Below are positions 48,603 to 58,405 of a stretch of 64,000 nucleotides of DNA, piece after piece. The first letter of the stretch is position 1; each line of letters begins with the position of its first letter. The DNA is from an uncultured Pelagibacteraceae bacterium (lineage in GTDB: Bacteria > Pseudomonadota > Alphaproteobacteria > Pelagibacterales > Pelagibacteraceae). Position numbers and translations under genes: made by a program. The stretch lies in assembly GCA_902634885.1 (NCBI GenBank), contig CACPLR010000005.1:44225-108224 (forward strand), written 5' to 3'. Under the pieces are notes generated by a model. That model was given only the letters and a program-made list of their open reading frames with translations. It did no database searches and had not been told where the DNA came from.

Positions 48603-48657
48603 CTGGCTGAGAATGCTTATTAATTCCATTTTTATCTCCCTCAGTATTCTCAGTCAG
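48603..48657 (+). ncRNA. Candidate structured leader upstream of ccmC (14-bp stem, 27-nt loop)
   Basis: CTGGCTGAGAATGC (48603-48616) pairs with GTATTCTCAGTCAG (48644-48657), 12 Watson-Crick plus 2 G-U pairs, no mismatches. Confidence 0.45.
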
Positions 48658-48702
48658 ACGATTTATCAAAATTTATATCGATTATTTATGTTATAAAAAC
48701 TC

Positions 48703-49410
48703 ATGTTAAATTATTTTAATCCTATTAACACTTTAAAGCTTATTAATAAGCTTCAGAAATTTATTTTTGCATTATTTATTGCAGTTTTAATTCTTGGATT
48801 GTTTGAAGCCTTGGTACTCTCTCCTGAGGATTATAAACAAAGCGACTCTGTAAGGATAATGTATGTTCATGTTCCTGCAGCTTGGATTTCACTTGGCATA
48901 TTTTCTGTTATATCAATCTTATCTTTTGGAATTTTAATTTTTAAAAATAAAAATTTTATTTTAATTTCTAAAAGTTTAGCACCATCTGGCTTTGTATTTA
49001 ATATCATTGCACTTGCTACAGGTTCAATCTGGGGAAAACCAACATGGGGTACCTGGTGGGCTTGGGATGCGAGAATTACATCAATGTTACTTCTTGCTGT
49101 ATTTTACTTGATGTTCATGATGAGTTGGAAAATTTTTGAAGATGAAAAGAAATCAATCAAACTTAGTTCATACATTGCAATTTTTGGATTAATAAATGTT
49201 CCAATAGTTAAATTTTCTGTTGACTGGTGGTCAACTTTACATCAACCGTCTTCTGTAAATGTGTTTAAGGAAACCACTATTCATTCAACTATGCTTATGC
49301 CATTAGGAATAATGACTGCGGCATTTGCACTTTTCTCCATTTTAATATTTTTAATGAAATATCATACAGAACTGTTAAAGATTAAAAATAAAGGATTAGA
49401 TAGATTATGA
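48703..49410 (+). CDS. ccmC: Heme exporter / cytochrome c biogenesis protein CcmC
   Basis: VRIMYVHVPAAWISLG, IWGKPTWGTWWAWDARITSMLLL, VDWWSTLHQPSS. Confidence 0.98.
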   Translation: MLNYFNPINTLKLINKLQKFIFALFIAVLILGLFEALVLSPEDYKQSDSVRIMYVHVPAAWISLGIFSVISILSFGILIFKNKNFILISKSLAPSGFVFNIIALATGSIWGKPTWGTWWAWDARITSMLLLAVFYLMFMMSWKIFEDEKKSIKLSSYIAIFGLINVPIVKFSVDWWSTLHQPSSVNVFKETTIHSTMLMPLGIMTAAFALFSILIFLMKYHTELLKIKNKGLDRL

Positions 49411-49640
49411 TAAGTGAAATTTTAAACATGAATGGATACGGTTTGTATGTTTGGTCATCTTTTATGTTTACTTTGTTAAGTTTTGGTACTTTATATTTCG
49501 TAACTAAAATTCAGCTAAATAAAGAGTTAAAGAAATTTGAGGTTAAATTTAAAAATTTAGATATTGACAAAGCTGAAATTGCAAAAAAGCAAGAGACTTG
49601 CAGAGGAATTTTATCAAGTACTTCAACATCTAAAATTTAA
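49407..49640 (+). CDS. ccmD: CcmD
   Basis: Small single-TM ORF between ccmC and ccmE, YGLYVWSSFMFTLLSFG. Confidence 0.85.
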   Translation: MISEILNMNGYGLYVWSSFMFTLLSFGTLYFVTKIQLNKELKKFEVKFKNLDIDKAEIAKKQETCRGILSSTSTSKI

Positions 49641-49652
49641 CTTTAGATTTTC

Positions 49653-50072
49653 ATGTATGGTAAAAAAGTCAAGATAAGAGCTTTTTTTATTATTTTAGCA
49701 TTCACTTCAGCAGTTCTTATCACTTTTTTGGTGATAAATTCTTTAAAAGAAAATGTAGTATTTTTCAAATCACCGACTGACATTAATAATTTAAATCAAA
49801 TAGAAAGTAAAAAAATAAGAGTTGGCGGGATGGTTAAAAAAAACTCAATAGAAATTGAAAATAAAAATTTAAAATTTGTAATTACTGATTTTAAAAATGA
49901 GATAATTGTAACTTTTAGTGGAGCTGTACCCAACTTATTTGAAGAGGGAAAAGGAGTAGTTGCAGAGGGATATTTAGAAGACAGAAAATTTTTAAAAGCA
50001 GAAAAAATTTTAGCAAAACATGATGAAAATTATATGCCTCCAGAGGTTAAAGAGGCAATGCAAGGAAATTAG
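49653..50072 (+). CDS. ccmE: Cytochrome c maturation protein CcmE
   Basis: [69 protein letters not shown]. Confidence 0.97.
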   Translation: MYGKKVKIRAFFIILAFTSAVLITFLVINSLKENVVFFKSPTDINNLNQIESKKIRVGGMVKKNSIEIENKNLKFVITDFKNEIIVTFSGAVPNLFEEGKGVVAEGYLEDRKFLKAEKILAKHDENYMPPEVKEAMQGN

Positions 50073-50074
50073 AA

Positions 50075-51949
50075 ATGATTAATCAAATTGGAGCTTATTC
50101 ACTATACATCTGTTTATTTGCTTCTGTATACTTAATACTTAAATCATATATTTCCTCAAAAAATTTTGACAAAAAAATTGATCAAACTTTTTTTGCAACT
50201 TTGTCAGTACAACTATTTATGACAATTTTAAGTTTTTTTACCCTAGTCTTTGCTTTTGTTTTTTCTGACTTTTCAAATATTACAGTTTTCAATAATTCTC
50301 ATACGTTGAAGCCTCTTTTTTATAAAATATCAGGAACCTGGGGCAATCATGAGGGAAGTCTACTGTTGTGGTTATTAGTACTAACTTTCTTTTTGTTCAT
50401 TTTTTTTGTTACTTCAAAAAAGATGAATGTAAGATATAGAATTTTAACAATTTTATTTCAGGAAATTATTATTTTAGGTTTTTTACTCTTTATTCTTTTT
50501 ACATCAAACCCTTTTTTAAATATTTTACCAATACCAGATGAAGGTTTAGGTTTAAATCCAATTTTGCAAGATCCAGCACTGGCAATCCATCCACCACTTT
50601 TATATGTGGGTTATGTTGGAACCTCTATAATTTTTTCTGCATCATTAGCAGCTTTAATTACTAAAACTGTAGATAATATTTGGGCATCTCATATTAAAAA
50701 TTGGATTTTAATTTCTTGGATATTCTTATCAGTAGGAATACTTTTAGGATCTATATGGGCTTACTATGAATTAGGATGGGGTGGTTTCTGGTTTTGGGAT
50801 CCCGTCGAAAACGTTTCATTGATGCCTTGGTTTTGTTTGACTGCATTGCTTCATTCAATAATAGTTCTTAAAAATAGAAATGTTCTTCATTCTTGGACTG
50901 TAATTTTATCAATCACAACATTTTCATTAAGTATGAGTGGAACATTTTTAGTTAGATCAGGGATACTTAATTCAATTCACACATTTGCTAATGATCCATC
51001 TAGAGGCGTCTTTATATTAACATTCCTATTATTTCTTGTTTTACTAGCTGTTTTTATTTTCTTTTTTAACCAAAAAAATTTTCCAGTTACGTACCAAAGA
51101 TCATTTTTAGTTAGTAGAGAGACAAGTATATTAATCAATAATTGGTTTATGATGTTTTTTTTATCAGTAGTATTAGTGGGTACAGCATATCCAATTTTTC
51201 TTGAAGTTATTAGTGATGCCAAAATTTCGGTAGGACCACCATTTTATCATAAACTAATCGTTCCATTTCTTATACCTTTTTTGTTTTTTATGGCATTAGG
51301 ACCAAACATAAAGTGGATAAAGGATATGATACAAAAACGAAACATATCACAAATTATTATTTTTATTTTATGTTTTATAATTTCCTTTTTTATTGTTTTA
51401 AATACTAACACTAATTATTTATTTTCAACTTTGTTATTCACATTCAGTTTTTATTTATTTTTTAATGTAATAAATAGTTTTAAAAAAAAAAATTCTAATT
51501 TATCTCAAAAAATTTCTCATCTTGGTTTTAGTATTTTTATGCTCAGTATTTTATTCAATGGTATTTTATCTAAAGAAAATTCAGCAAACATGAAGGTTGG
51601 TGATGAAATTAATTTTTTAAACAAAAAATTAATTTTTGAGAATGTAAAAGTTGAAAGTGATTCAAATTTCAAAAAATTAATTGGTGAATTCAAACTTAAG
51701 GAAAATGAAAAAATTATCCATTTCAAACCCGAAATCAGAGTTTATAGTCAACCTGAAACCGTCACAAGTGAGGCAGACATTTCATCAACGCTATTTTCAG
51801 ATAATTTTTTGGTTTTCAGCCTTATTAAAAATGATGGTTTTTTTAATGTTAGATACCAATATAAGCCTTTAATGATTTGGATTTGGATATCAGTATTATT
51901 GATGTCACTCGGTGGAGTACTGAGTTTCTTTAAATTAAATGAAAAATAA
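50075..51949 (+). CDS. ccmF: Heme lyase CcmF
   Basis: SGTWGNHEGSLLLWLL, HPPLLYVGYVG, GWGGFWFWDPVENVSLMPW, VRSGILNSIHTFA. Confidence 0.98.
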   Translation: MINQIGAYSLYICLFASVYLILKSYISSKNFDKKIDQTFFATLSVQLFMTILSFFTLVFAFVFSDFSNITVFNNSHTLKPLFYKISGTWGNHEGSLLLWLLVLTFFLFIFFVTSKKMNVRYRILTILFQEIIILGFLLFILFTSNPFLNILPIPDEGLGLNPILQDPALAIHPPLLYVGYVGTSIIFSASLAALITKTVDNIWASHIKNWILISWIFLSVGILLGSIWAYYELGWGGFWFWDPVENVSLMPWFCLTALLHSIIVLKNRNVLHSWTVILSITTFSLSMSGTFLVRSGILNSIHTFANDPSRGVFILTFLLFLVLLAVFIFFFNQKNFPVTYQRSFLVSRETSILINNWFMMFFLSVVLVGTAYPIFLEVISDAKISVGPPFYHKLIVPFLIPFLFFMALGPNIKWIKDMIQKRNISQIIIFILCFIISFFIVLNTNTNYLFSTLLFTFSFYLFFNVINSFKKKNSNLSQKISHLGFSIFMLSILFNGILSKENSANMKVGDEINFLNKKLIFENVKVESDSNFKKLIGEFKLKENEKIIHFKPEIRVYSQPETVTSEADISSTLFSDNFLVFSLIKNDGFFNVRYQYKPLMIWIWISVLLMSLGGVLSFFKLNEK

Positions 51950-52463
51950 TAAAATTTTTTATTTTGTTGTAATTTTAATAGTAGCAATTTTTTTTGTTTT
52001 GCTTTTGGGACTGAAAGAAGAAAAAAATTATCCCCCACAATCAGACCTAAAAAAAATAAATAATTCAATTTCACTCAAAGAGCTTTATTCAGGAAAAAAT
52101 ATTTTTCTTAATGACATATTTTTAACAAATGAATTAAATTTAATAAATATTTGGGCCTCTTGGTGTTTGCCATGTAAGGCTGAACACCCTTACTTAATAA
52201 ATCTGAATGAGAAATTTGACATAAATTTAATAGGTATAAATTATAAAGATAACCTAGATAATTCAAAAAAATTTCTATCTGATCTTGGAAATCCTTATGA
52301 TGAGGTCTTAGTAGATAGTGATGGAACAAAATCAATTGAGCTTGGCGCTATTGGAGTTCCAGAAACTTACTTGATAAATAATGAAAATACAATTATCAAA
52401 AAATTTATTGGACCACTAGACCAAGATGATTATGAAAATATAATTAACTTAATTAAAAAATGA
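51939..52463 (+). CDS. ccmG: Thiol:disulfide interchange protein CcmG/DsbE
   Basis: NIWASWCLPCKAEHPYL (CxxC), GAIGVPETYLIN. Confidence 0.96.
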   Translation: MKNNKIFYFVVILIVAIFFVLLLGLKEEKNYPPQSDLKKINNSISLKELYSGKNIFLNDIFLTNELNLINIWASWCLPCKAEHPYLINLNEKFDINLIGINYKDNLDNSKKFLSDLGNPYDEVLVDSDGTKSIELGAIGVPETYLINNENTIIKKFIGPLDQDDYENIINLIKK

Positions 52464-52825
52464 AAAAAATCTCTTTAATATTCATAATATTAATAATAAT
52501 CACCTTCCATTCCAATATCTCTTTTGCAGATAAAAAAAAGAATATTGATCATATAACCAAGAACTTACGATGTTTAATTTGTCAGGGTCAATCTGTTTAT
52601 GATTCTCAATCAGATTTTGCGTTGAGTATGAAAAAATTAATCCGAATTAAAATCAAAGAAGGAAATACCGAAGACGAGATATACAATTTTTTAAAAGAAA
52701 AATATGGTGAGTGGATTGTCTATGAACCAGAAGTGAATAAAAATACAATTTTTTTGTGGGGATTACCCCTTATTTTATTTATTTTTGGTGGTCTTTTAAT
52801 TATTAGAAAAGTATCTATAAAGTAA
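52460..52825 (+). CDS. ccmH: Cytochrome c maturation protein CcmH (short form)
   Basis: LRCLICQGQSVYDSQSDFALSMKKLIR, YGEWIVYEP. Confidence 0.96.
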   Translation: MKKISLIFIILIIITFHSNISFADKKKNIDHITKNLRCLICQGQSVYDSQSDFALSMKKLIRIKIKEGNTEDEIYNFLKEKYGEWIVYEPEVNKNTIFLWGLPLILFIFGGLLIIRKVSIK

Positions 52826-52837
52826 TCCTATTTTGAT

Positions 52838-53335
52838 ATGAAATTATTGACGAGCTTTGTTGTGTTTTGTGTTTTGATTTTTCCAAATTTTGGAAATGCT
52901 GAAAATTCTGGAAATAAATGGAATTTTTATACAGGCATGTTTGATTTCAGTGATGATGGAAAAAAATCAAATCTATTTGGTATTCAACATATAAATGAAG
53001 ATTTATATAGAGAAAGCTCTTTTGGCACTCTCCAGCCTGTTACCGGTGTATTCATAACTGCTGATAACGCTAAATATATATATACAGGATTTCAAATTCC
53101 AAAAAAAAATGGATCTTTTACTTTCACACCAAGCTTTACGCCTGGTCTTTATGATGAGGGAGATGGAAAAGATTTAGGACATGTGATTGAATTTAAAACT
53201 GAAATTCAGATATCTTTTGAGGTATCTGATCAAAGTGAAATGGGCATATCTTATAATCATATTTCAAACGCTAGCTTAGGAGATAAAAATCCGGGCGCTA
53301 ATAGTTATATGTTTAATTTTATAAAAGTTTACTGA
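52838..53335 (+). CDS. PagL/acyloxyacyl hydrolase-like outer-membrane protein
   Basis: Signal peptide; C-terminal YNHISNASLGDKNPGANSYMFNF resembles PagL H-S catalytic region. Confidence 0.8.
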   Translation: MKLLTSFVVFCVLIFPNFGNAENSGNKWNFYTGMFDFSDDGKKSNLFGIQHINEDLYRESSFGTLQPVTGVFITADNAKYIYTGFQIPKKNGSFTFTPSFTPGLYDEGDGKDLGHVIEFKTEIQISFEVSDQSEMGISYNHISNASLGDKNPGANSYMFNFIKVY

Positions 53336-53349
53336 GATTTTTACAATAT

Positions 53350-54501
53350 ATGAGAGTTAAAGATTGTTACAATTTTGAAGATTTTAGAAAACTTGCAAAA
53401 AGCAAGTTACCAGCACCAATTTTTCATTATATTGATGGAGGGGCAGATGATGAGGCAACTCTTAAAAGAAACACAAATGCGTTTAATGATTGTGACTTAG
53501 TTCCAAGTATTTTAACAAGTGTAGGAGAACCTGATCTGAAGACAGAAATTTTTGGTAGAAAAATTAATATGCCCATTTTTTTATCTCCAACAGCAATGCA
53601 AAGTTTGTATCACCCAGATGGTGACAAAGCATCAGCCAGAGCAGCAGAAAAATTTAATACAATGTACAGCATGTCTACTATGGCTTCATTCTCGATTGAG
53701 GAGATTGCAAATGTTTCAAGTGGACCAAAATTATTTCAACTATATATTCATAAAGACAAATCTTTTACTGATGATCTAATTGATAGATGTAGAAGGGCAA
53801 ACTTTGATGGACTATGTTTGACTGTAGACACCTTAGTTGCTGGTAATAGAGAAAGAGATCATAGAACTGGATTTACTACACCACCAAAATTTACTTTGGA
53901 AAGCCTGATGAGTTTTGCAATGAGACCTCAATGGGTTTTAAATTATTTAACAAATAAAAAGTTTGAATTAGCAAATATAAAACATAAAACAGACAAAGGT
54001 ACAAATATCGCTAAATCTGTCATTGATTACATTAATGAGCAATATGATCCAAAGATGAATTGGAGTGATGCAGAATATTGTATTAAGAAATGGAATGGAC
54101 CATTTGCTTTAAAAGGTGTTATGTCAGTTGAGGATGCCAAAAGAGCTGTGGATATAGGATGTACTGCAATAATGATCTCAAATCATGGTGGTAGGCAATT
54201 AGATGGATCAAGATCTCCATTTGATCAAGTCAAAGCAATTTCAGATGCTGTAGGTGATAAGCTAGAGATAATACTAGATGGTGGGGTAAGAAGAGGAACA
54301 CATGTGTTAAAAGCTCTTGCAGCAGGCGCAAAAGCATGTAGTTTTGGAAAAGCATTCCTTTTTAGCCTTGGAGCTGGAGGTCAAGCAGGTGTAGAAAGAT
54401 TGCTACATAATATGCAAGCTGAAATTAGACGAAATATGATACTAATGGGTTGCAAAAATTTATCGGAGTTAAACCAGGACAAAATAATATATAGGAGATA
54501 G
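53350..54501 (+). CDS. FMN-dependent alpha-hydroxy-acid dehydrogenase (LldD/glycolate oxidase-like)
   Basis: FHYIDGGADDEATLKRN, SPTAMQSLYHPDGD, LTVDTLVAGNRERD, ISNHGGRQLDGSRS, LDGGVRRGTHVLKALA. Confidence 0.96.
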   Translation: MRVKDCYNFEDFRKLAKSKLPAPIFHYIDGGADDEATLKRNTNAFNDCDLVPSILTSVGEPDLKTEIFGRKINMPIFLSPTAMQSLYHPDGDKASARAAEKFNTMYSMSTMASFSIEEIANVSSGPKLFQLYIHKDKSFTDDLIDRCRRANFDGLCLTVDTLVAGNRERDHRTGFTTPPKFTLESLMSFAMRPQWVLNYLTNKKFELANIKHKTDKGTNIAKSVIDYINEQYDPKMNWSDAEYCIKKWNGPFALKGVMSVEDAKRAVDIGCTAIMISNHGGRQLDGSRSPFDQVKAISDAVGDKLEIILDGGVRRGTHVLKALAAGAKACSFGKAFLFSLGAGGQAGVERLLHNMQAEIRRNMILMGCKNLSELNQDKIIYRR

Positions 54502-54504
54502 ATT

Positions 54505-55674
54505 ATGGAAATGAAATTAGCAGCAAGCTTAAATAGATTGGGCACAGAAACTGCTTTTAGTGTCTTAGCTGAGGCTAAAAAACTAGAGGCAAAAGGTCAT
54601 CCCATGATCCATCTTGGACTAGGACAACCAGATTTTAAAACTCCAAAGCATGTTGTAGATGCTGCAAAAAAAGCATTGGATGATGGACACCATGGATATG
54701 TAATGTCAAATGGCATACCTGAGTGCAGACAAGCTGTAACTAGATGGATAAAAAAAAGATACAATGCAGATGTTGATTTTGAAAGAATATTAATTATGCC
54801 AGGTGGTAAACCTACCATGACATATGCAATCCAGTGTTTTGGAGAACCAGGTGCAGAGATAATACATCCGACACCAGCATTTCCTATTTATGAGTCTATG
54901 ATAAATTACACTGGATCTACACCAGTTCCTTATGACCTTACCGAGGATAAAGATTTGAAATTCAATGCTGACAAAATATTATCTTTGATAACTGCTAAAA
55001 CAAGACTTTTAATTTTAATCAATCCAAATAACCCTACTGGAAGTTTTGTTGAAAAACCTGAAATAGACAAACTTGCTAAGGGATTAGAAAAATTTCCACA
55101 TGTAACAATTTTAAGTGATGAAATTTACAGTAGACAAATTTTTGATAATAAGGAAATGCCTACATTTTTCAATTACCCAGAATTAAGAGACAGGTTAATA
55201 GTATTAGAAGGTTGGAGCAAAGCATACTCAATGACTGGTTGGAGGTTAGGTTGGAGTTTTTGGCCTGAACATTTAGTTGAACATGTAAATAAACTTTTAA
55301 TAAATAGCGTTTCATGCGTAAATGCAGCTGCGCAGTTTGCTGGAATAGCAGCCTTAGATGGCCCAGATGATTCAATTCATGAAATGATGGAAAAATTTAC
55401 AGCGAGAAGAAAATTAATCCATGAAGGTCTAAATAGTTTGCCAGGTGTTGAATGCAGTCTACCAGGTGGTGCCTTTTATGCTTTCCCTAAAGTTACTGGT
55501 ACTGGAATGAATGGTGCAGAGTTTTGTCAAAAAGCAATGCATGAAGCTGGAGTTGCAATAGTTCCAGGAACAGCATTTGGAAAAAGTTGCAATGAATACG
55601 TTAGATTTAGTTTTGCGGCATCCAGAGATAACATTTCTCAAGCTTTAGAAAATATCAAAAAAATGCTTGGATAA
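54505..55674 (+). CDS. Class I/II pyridoxal-phosphate aminotransferase
   Basis: IHLGLGQPDFKTPKHVVDAAKKAL, NPNNPTGSF, SDEIYSRQIF, WSKAYSMTGWRLG. Confidence 0.96.
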   Translation: MEMKLAASLNRLGTETAFSVLAEAKKLEAKGHPMIHLGLGQPDFKTPKHVVDAAKKALDDGHHGYVMSNGIPECRQAVTRWIKKRYNADVDFERILIMPGGKPTMTYAIQCFGEPGAEIIHPTPAFPIYESMINYTGSTPVPYDLTEDKDLKFNADKILSLITAKTRLLILINPNNPTGSFVEKPEIDKLAKGLEKFPHVTILSDEIYSRQIFDNKEMPTFFNYPELRDRLIVLEGWSKAYSMTGWRLGWSFWPEHLVEHVNKLLINSVSCVNAAAQFAGIAALDGPDDSIHEMMEKFTARRKLIHEGLNSLPGVECSLPGGAFYAFPKVTGTGMNGAEFCQKAMHEAGVAIVPGTAFGKSCNEYVRFSFAASRDNISQALENIKKMLG

Positions 55675-55677
55675 TTT

Positions 55678-57174
55678 ATGTCCGAATTAGCTTTACCACA
55701 AATAGATAGGACTACGGTTTCAAAAAAAAGTCTTATAGTTTCTCGATTAAAAAAATTTACTAATGACGAAAATGTCTTAAGTGAAAACGAGGAAATAAAA
55801 CCATATGAAACTGATGGCTTGGCTGCATATAAACAGACCCCACTAGCAGTTGTTTTGCCAGAAAATACAAAAGAGGTAAGCGAAATATTAAAATTCTGTA
55901 ATGAGGAAAACATAAAAGTTATCCCTAGAGGTGCAGGAACAGGCTTGTCAGGTGGTGCGCTCCCTCTTCAAGATGCAATTTTGTTAGGTCTTGGAAAATT
56001 TAACAAAATTCTTGAAATAGATTTTGAAAATAAATGTGTTGTGACTCAACCTGGCGTTACAAATCTTGGCATTACACATGCTGTACAACACAAAGGATAT
56101 TATTATGCTCCTGATCCTTCAAGTCAGCTAGCATGTTCAATTGGAGGAAATGTAGCTGAAAATTCAGGAGGCGTTCACTCATTAAAATATGGAACTACTA
56201 CAAATAACATTCTTGGTGTCGAAATGGTAATGATGGATGGAACGATTACCAGAATTGGTGGTAAGACTTTAGATCAAGAGGGATATGATTTATTAGGGTT
56301 AGTATGTGGATCTGAAGGGCTACTAGGGGTGATTACAGAAGTAACAGTAAAAATTTTAAGAAAACCTCAATCTGTAAGAGCTGCTTTAATTGGCTTTCCA
56401 ACCGTCGAGGACGGAGGAAATTGTGTTTCTGATATTATATCAAGTGGGATAGTCCCTGCAGGAATGGAAATGATGGATAAAGCATTGATTGATGCAACTG
56501 ATAAATTCTCAAAAGCTGGTTATCCTAAAAATGCAGAAGTTTTAATGATCGTAGAGCTTGATGGTACCAAATCTGAAGTTGACGGTCTTTTAAATAAAGT
56601 AAGTGAGATTGCAAAACAAAATAACTCGAACAGTATGAAATTAAGCAATAATGAAAAAGAGAGATTAGCTTTTTGGTCTGGAAGAAAAGCCGCCTTCCCA
56701 GCCTGTGGAGCAATGGCCCCAGACTATTATTGTATGGATGGCTCTATTCCGAGAGGAAAGCTGTCTTTAATTTTAAAAGAAATAAATCAACTTTCAAAAA
56801 AATATAACTTGGCTGTTGCAAACGCTTTTCATGCTGGAGATGGAAACTTGCATCCCCTTATAATGTTTGATGGTAGTGATAAAGAACAGTTGAGAAAAAC
56901 TGAAGAATTTGGAGCAGAGATTTTAAAAGCTTGTGTAAAGCATGGTGGAGCATTAACAGGTGAGCATGGTGTAGGAATAGAAAAAAGAGAATTGATGTGC
57001 GAAGCTTTCAATAACGATGATATTCAACAACAATTAAACATCAAAAAGTCTTTAGATGAAAAAAATCTGTTAAATCCAGGAAAAGTTTATCCGATACTGA
57101 GAAAATGTGCAGAGGAAGGAAGAGTCCATGTCCATAGAGGAGAAGAAAAATTCCCAGATCTACCTAGATTCTGA
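55678..57174 (+). CDS. glcD: Glycolate oxidase subunit GlcD
   Basis: IPRGAGTGLSGGALP, DPSSQLACSIGGNVAENSGG, NAFHAGDGNLHPLIMFD, GEHGVGIEKRELM. Confidence 0.96.
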   Translation: MSELALPQIDRTTVSKKSLIVSRLKKFTNDENVLSENEEIKPYETDGLAAYKQTPLAVVLPENTKEVSEILKFCNEENIKVIPRGAGTGLSGGALPLQDAILLGLGKFNKILEIDFENKCVVTQPGVTNLGITHAVQHKGYYYAPDPSSQLACSIGGNVAENSGGVHSLKYGTTTNNILGVEMVMMDGTITRIGGKTLDQEGYDLLGLVCGSEGLLGVITEVTVKILRKPQSVRAALIGFPTVEDGGNCVSDIISSGIVPAGMEMMDKALIDATDKFSKAGYPKNAEVLMIVELDGTKSEVDGLLNKVSEIAKQNNSNSMKLSNNEKERLAFWSGRKAAFPACGAMAPDYYCMDGSIPRGKLSLILKEINQLSKKYNLAVANAFHAGDGNLHPLIMFDGSDKEQLRKTEEFGAEILKACVKHGGALTGEHGVGIEKRELMCEAFNNDDIQQQLNIKKSLDEKNLLNPGKVYPILRKCAEEGRVHVHRGEEKFPDLPRF

Positions 57175-58405
57175 AACGTTAAGTCCAAGTACTGAAAAAG
57201 AAGTATCAGAAATAGTAAGAGAAATTTACTCAAAAAAACTACCTATAGAGATAACAGGGACAGGCACAAAAAAAGTTTTTGGTTATAATTTACAAACTGC
57301 TAAAAAACTCAGCCTATCACAACTTTCTGGTATCATTGACTATCAAAAAGAAGAACTTTACATCAAAGTAAAAGCAGGAACTCCTATTGAAGACATTGAA
57401 AAAATATTAGAGGAAAACAATCAAGAGTTAGCATTTGAACCAATTGATTTTGGATACATGATAAATGGTCAAACAAACAAAGGGACTATAGGTGGCTATG
57501 TAGCGTGTAATTTTGCTGGATCCAGAAGATTTAAAGTTGGAAGTGTTAGAGATCATATTTTAGGTTTCAAAGGAGTTAATGGAAAAGGTGATGTTATAAA
57601 GTCGGGTGGGACTGTAGTTAAAAATGTTACTGGCTATGATCTTTCAAAATTAATATCAGGTTCGTTCGGAACACTTGTTGTTTTAACTGAAATAACATTA
57701 AAAGTTTCACCAAAAAAACAATCTCAAATTACAGTTATTGTTTATTCTGATGAAATTAAAAAAATATCAAATTTATTTGATAAAATTTTAAGCTCTAGTA
57801 ATGAAGTTTCAGCAGCAACATTCATACCTGAAGAACCCACTAATAAAAACTATGAACATACGAAAAATAAAATTTTCAAATTTAATAATCTGGATCAAGA
57901 AGGTTCTTTTTTAGCTTTTAGAATTGAGGGAGACAAGAAATCAATTGACGAGAGATTAAAAGAGTTAAAAATAGAGTTAGATTTATCACATTTCAAAAGT
58001 TCAATATTAGATGTTCACCAATCAGTACCTTTCTGGAAAAAAGTCAATAATTTGGAGTTATTTAGTGGAACAAAAAATAATATTTTGAGAGCTGTTATGC
58101 CTCCTGCTAAATGTGAGATATTTACTAAATTTCTAAATAAAAATTATAAATATTACATTGATTGGTGTGGATCATTGTTTTGGATTGAGGTCCTCGACAA
58201 AGACGATGATAAAATAAACAAAATAAAAAATTTTATCCTCGAAAATAGTGGATATCTAACGATTCTTAAAAAATCTGAAAATTTTGATTTTCAAGACACT
58301 TTGTTTACTATCGATAGTACAAGATTAATGATATCAAAAAAAATAAAAGATAGTTTTGATCCAAAAAAAATTTTTAACCCTGGAAGAATGTATAGAGGAA
58401 TTTAA
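57128..58405 (+). CDS. glcE: Glycolate oxidase FAD-binding subunit GlcE
   Basis: ITGTGTKKVFG, GTIGGYVACNFAGSRRFKVGSVRDHILGFKGVNGKG. Start placed at ATG 57128 (in frame with listed 57107). Confidence 0.94.
   Translation: MSIEEKKNSQIYLDSETLSPSTEKEVSEIVREIYSKKLPIEITGTGTKKVFGYNLQTAKKLSLSQLSGIIDYQKEELYIKVKAGTPIEDIEKILEENNQELAFEPIDFGYMINGQTNKGTIGGYVACNFAGSRRFKVGSVRDHILGFKGVNGKGDVIKSGGTVVKNVTGYDLSKLISGSFGTLVVLTEITLKVSPKKQSQITVIVYSDEIKKISNLFDKILSSSNEVSAATFIPEEPTNKNYEHTKNKIFKFNNLDQEGSFLAFRIEGDKKSIDERLKELKIELDLSHFKSSILDVHQSVPFWKKVNNLELFSGTKNNILRAVMPPAKCEIFTKFLNKNYKYYIDWCGSLFWIEVLDKDDDKINKIKNFILENSGYLTILKKSENFDFQDTLFTIDSTRLMISKKIKDSFDPKKIFNPGRMYRGI

Noticed and set aside
48603-48657. TPP riboswitch upstream of ccmC (CTGAGA string)
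   Set aside because: No CUGAU...GGAUAAU-like second half; thiamine genes are not downstream.
51681-52335. ORFs 51681-51872 (+), 51748-52074 (-), 52108-52335 (-)
   Set aside because: Overlap ccmF/ccmG coding sequence in other frames; no independent support.
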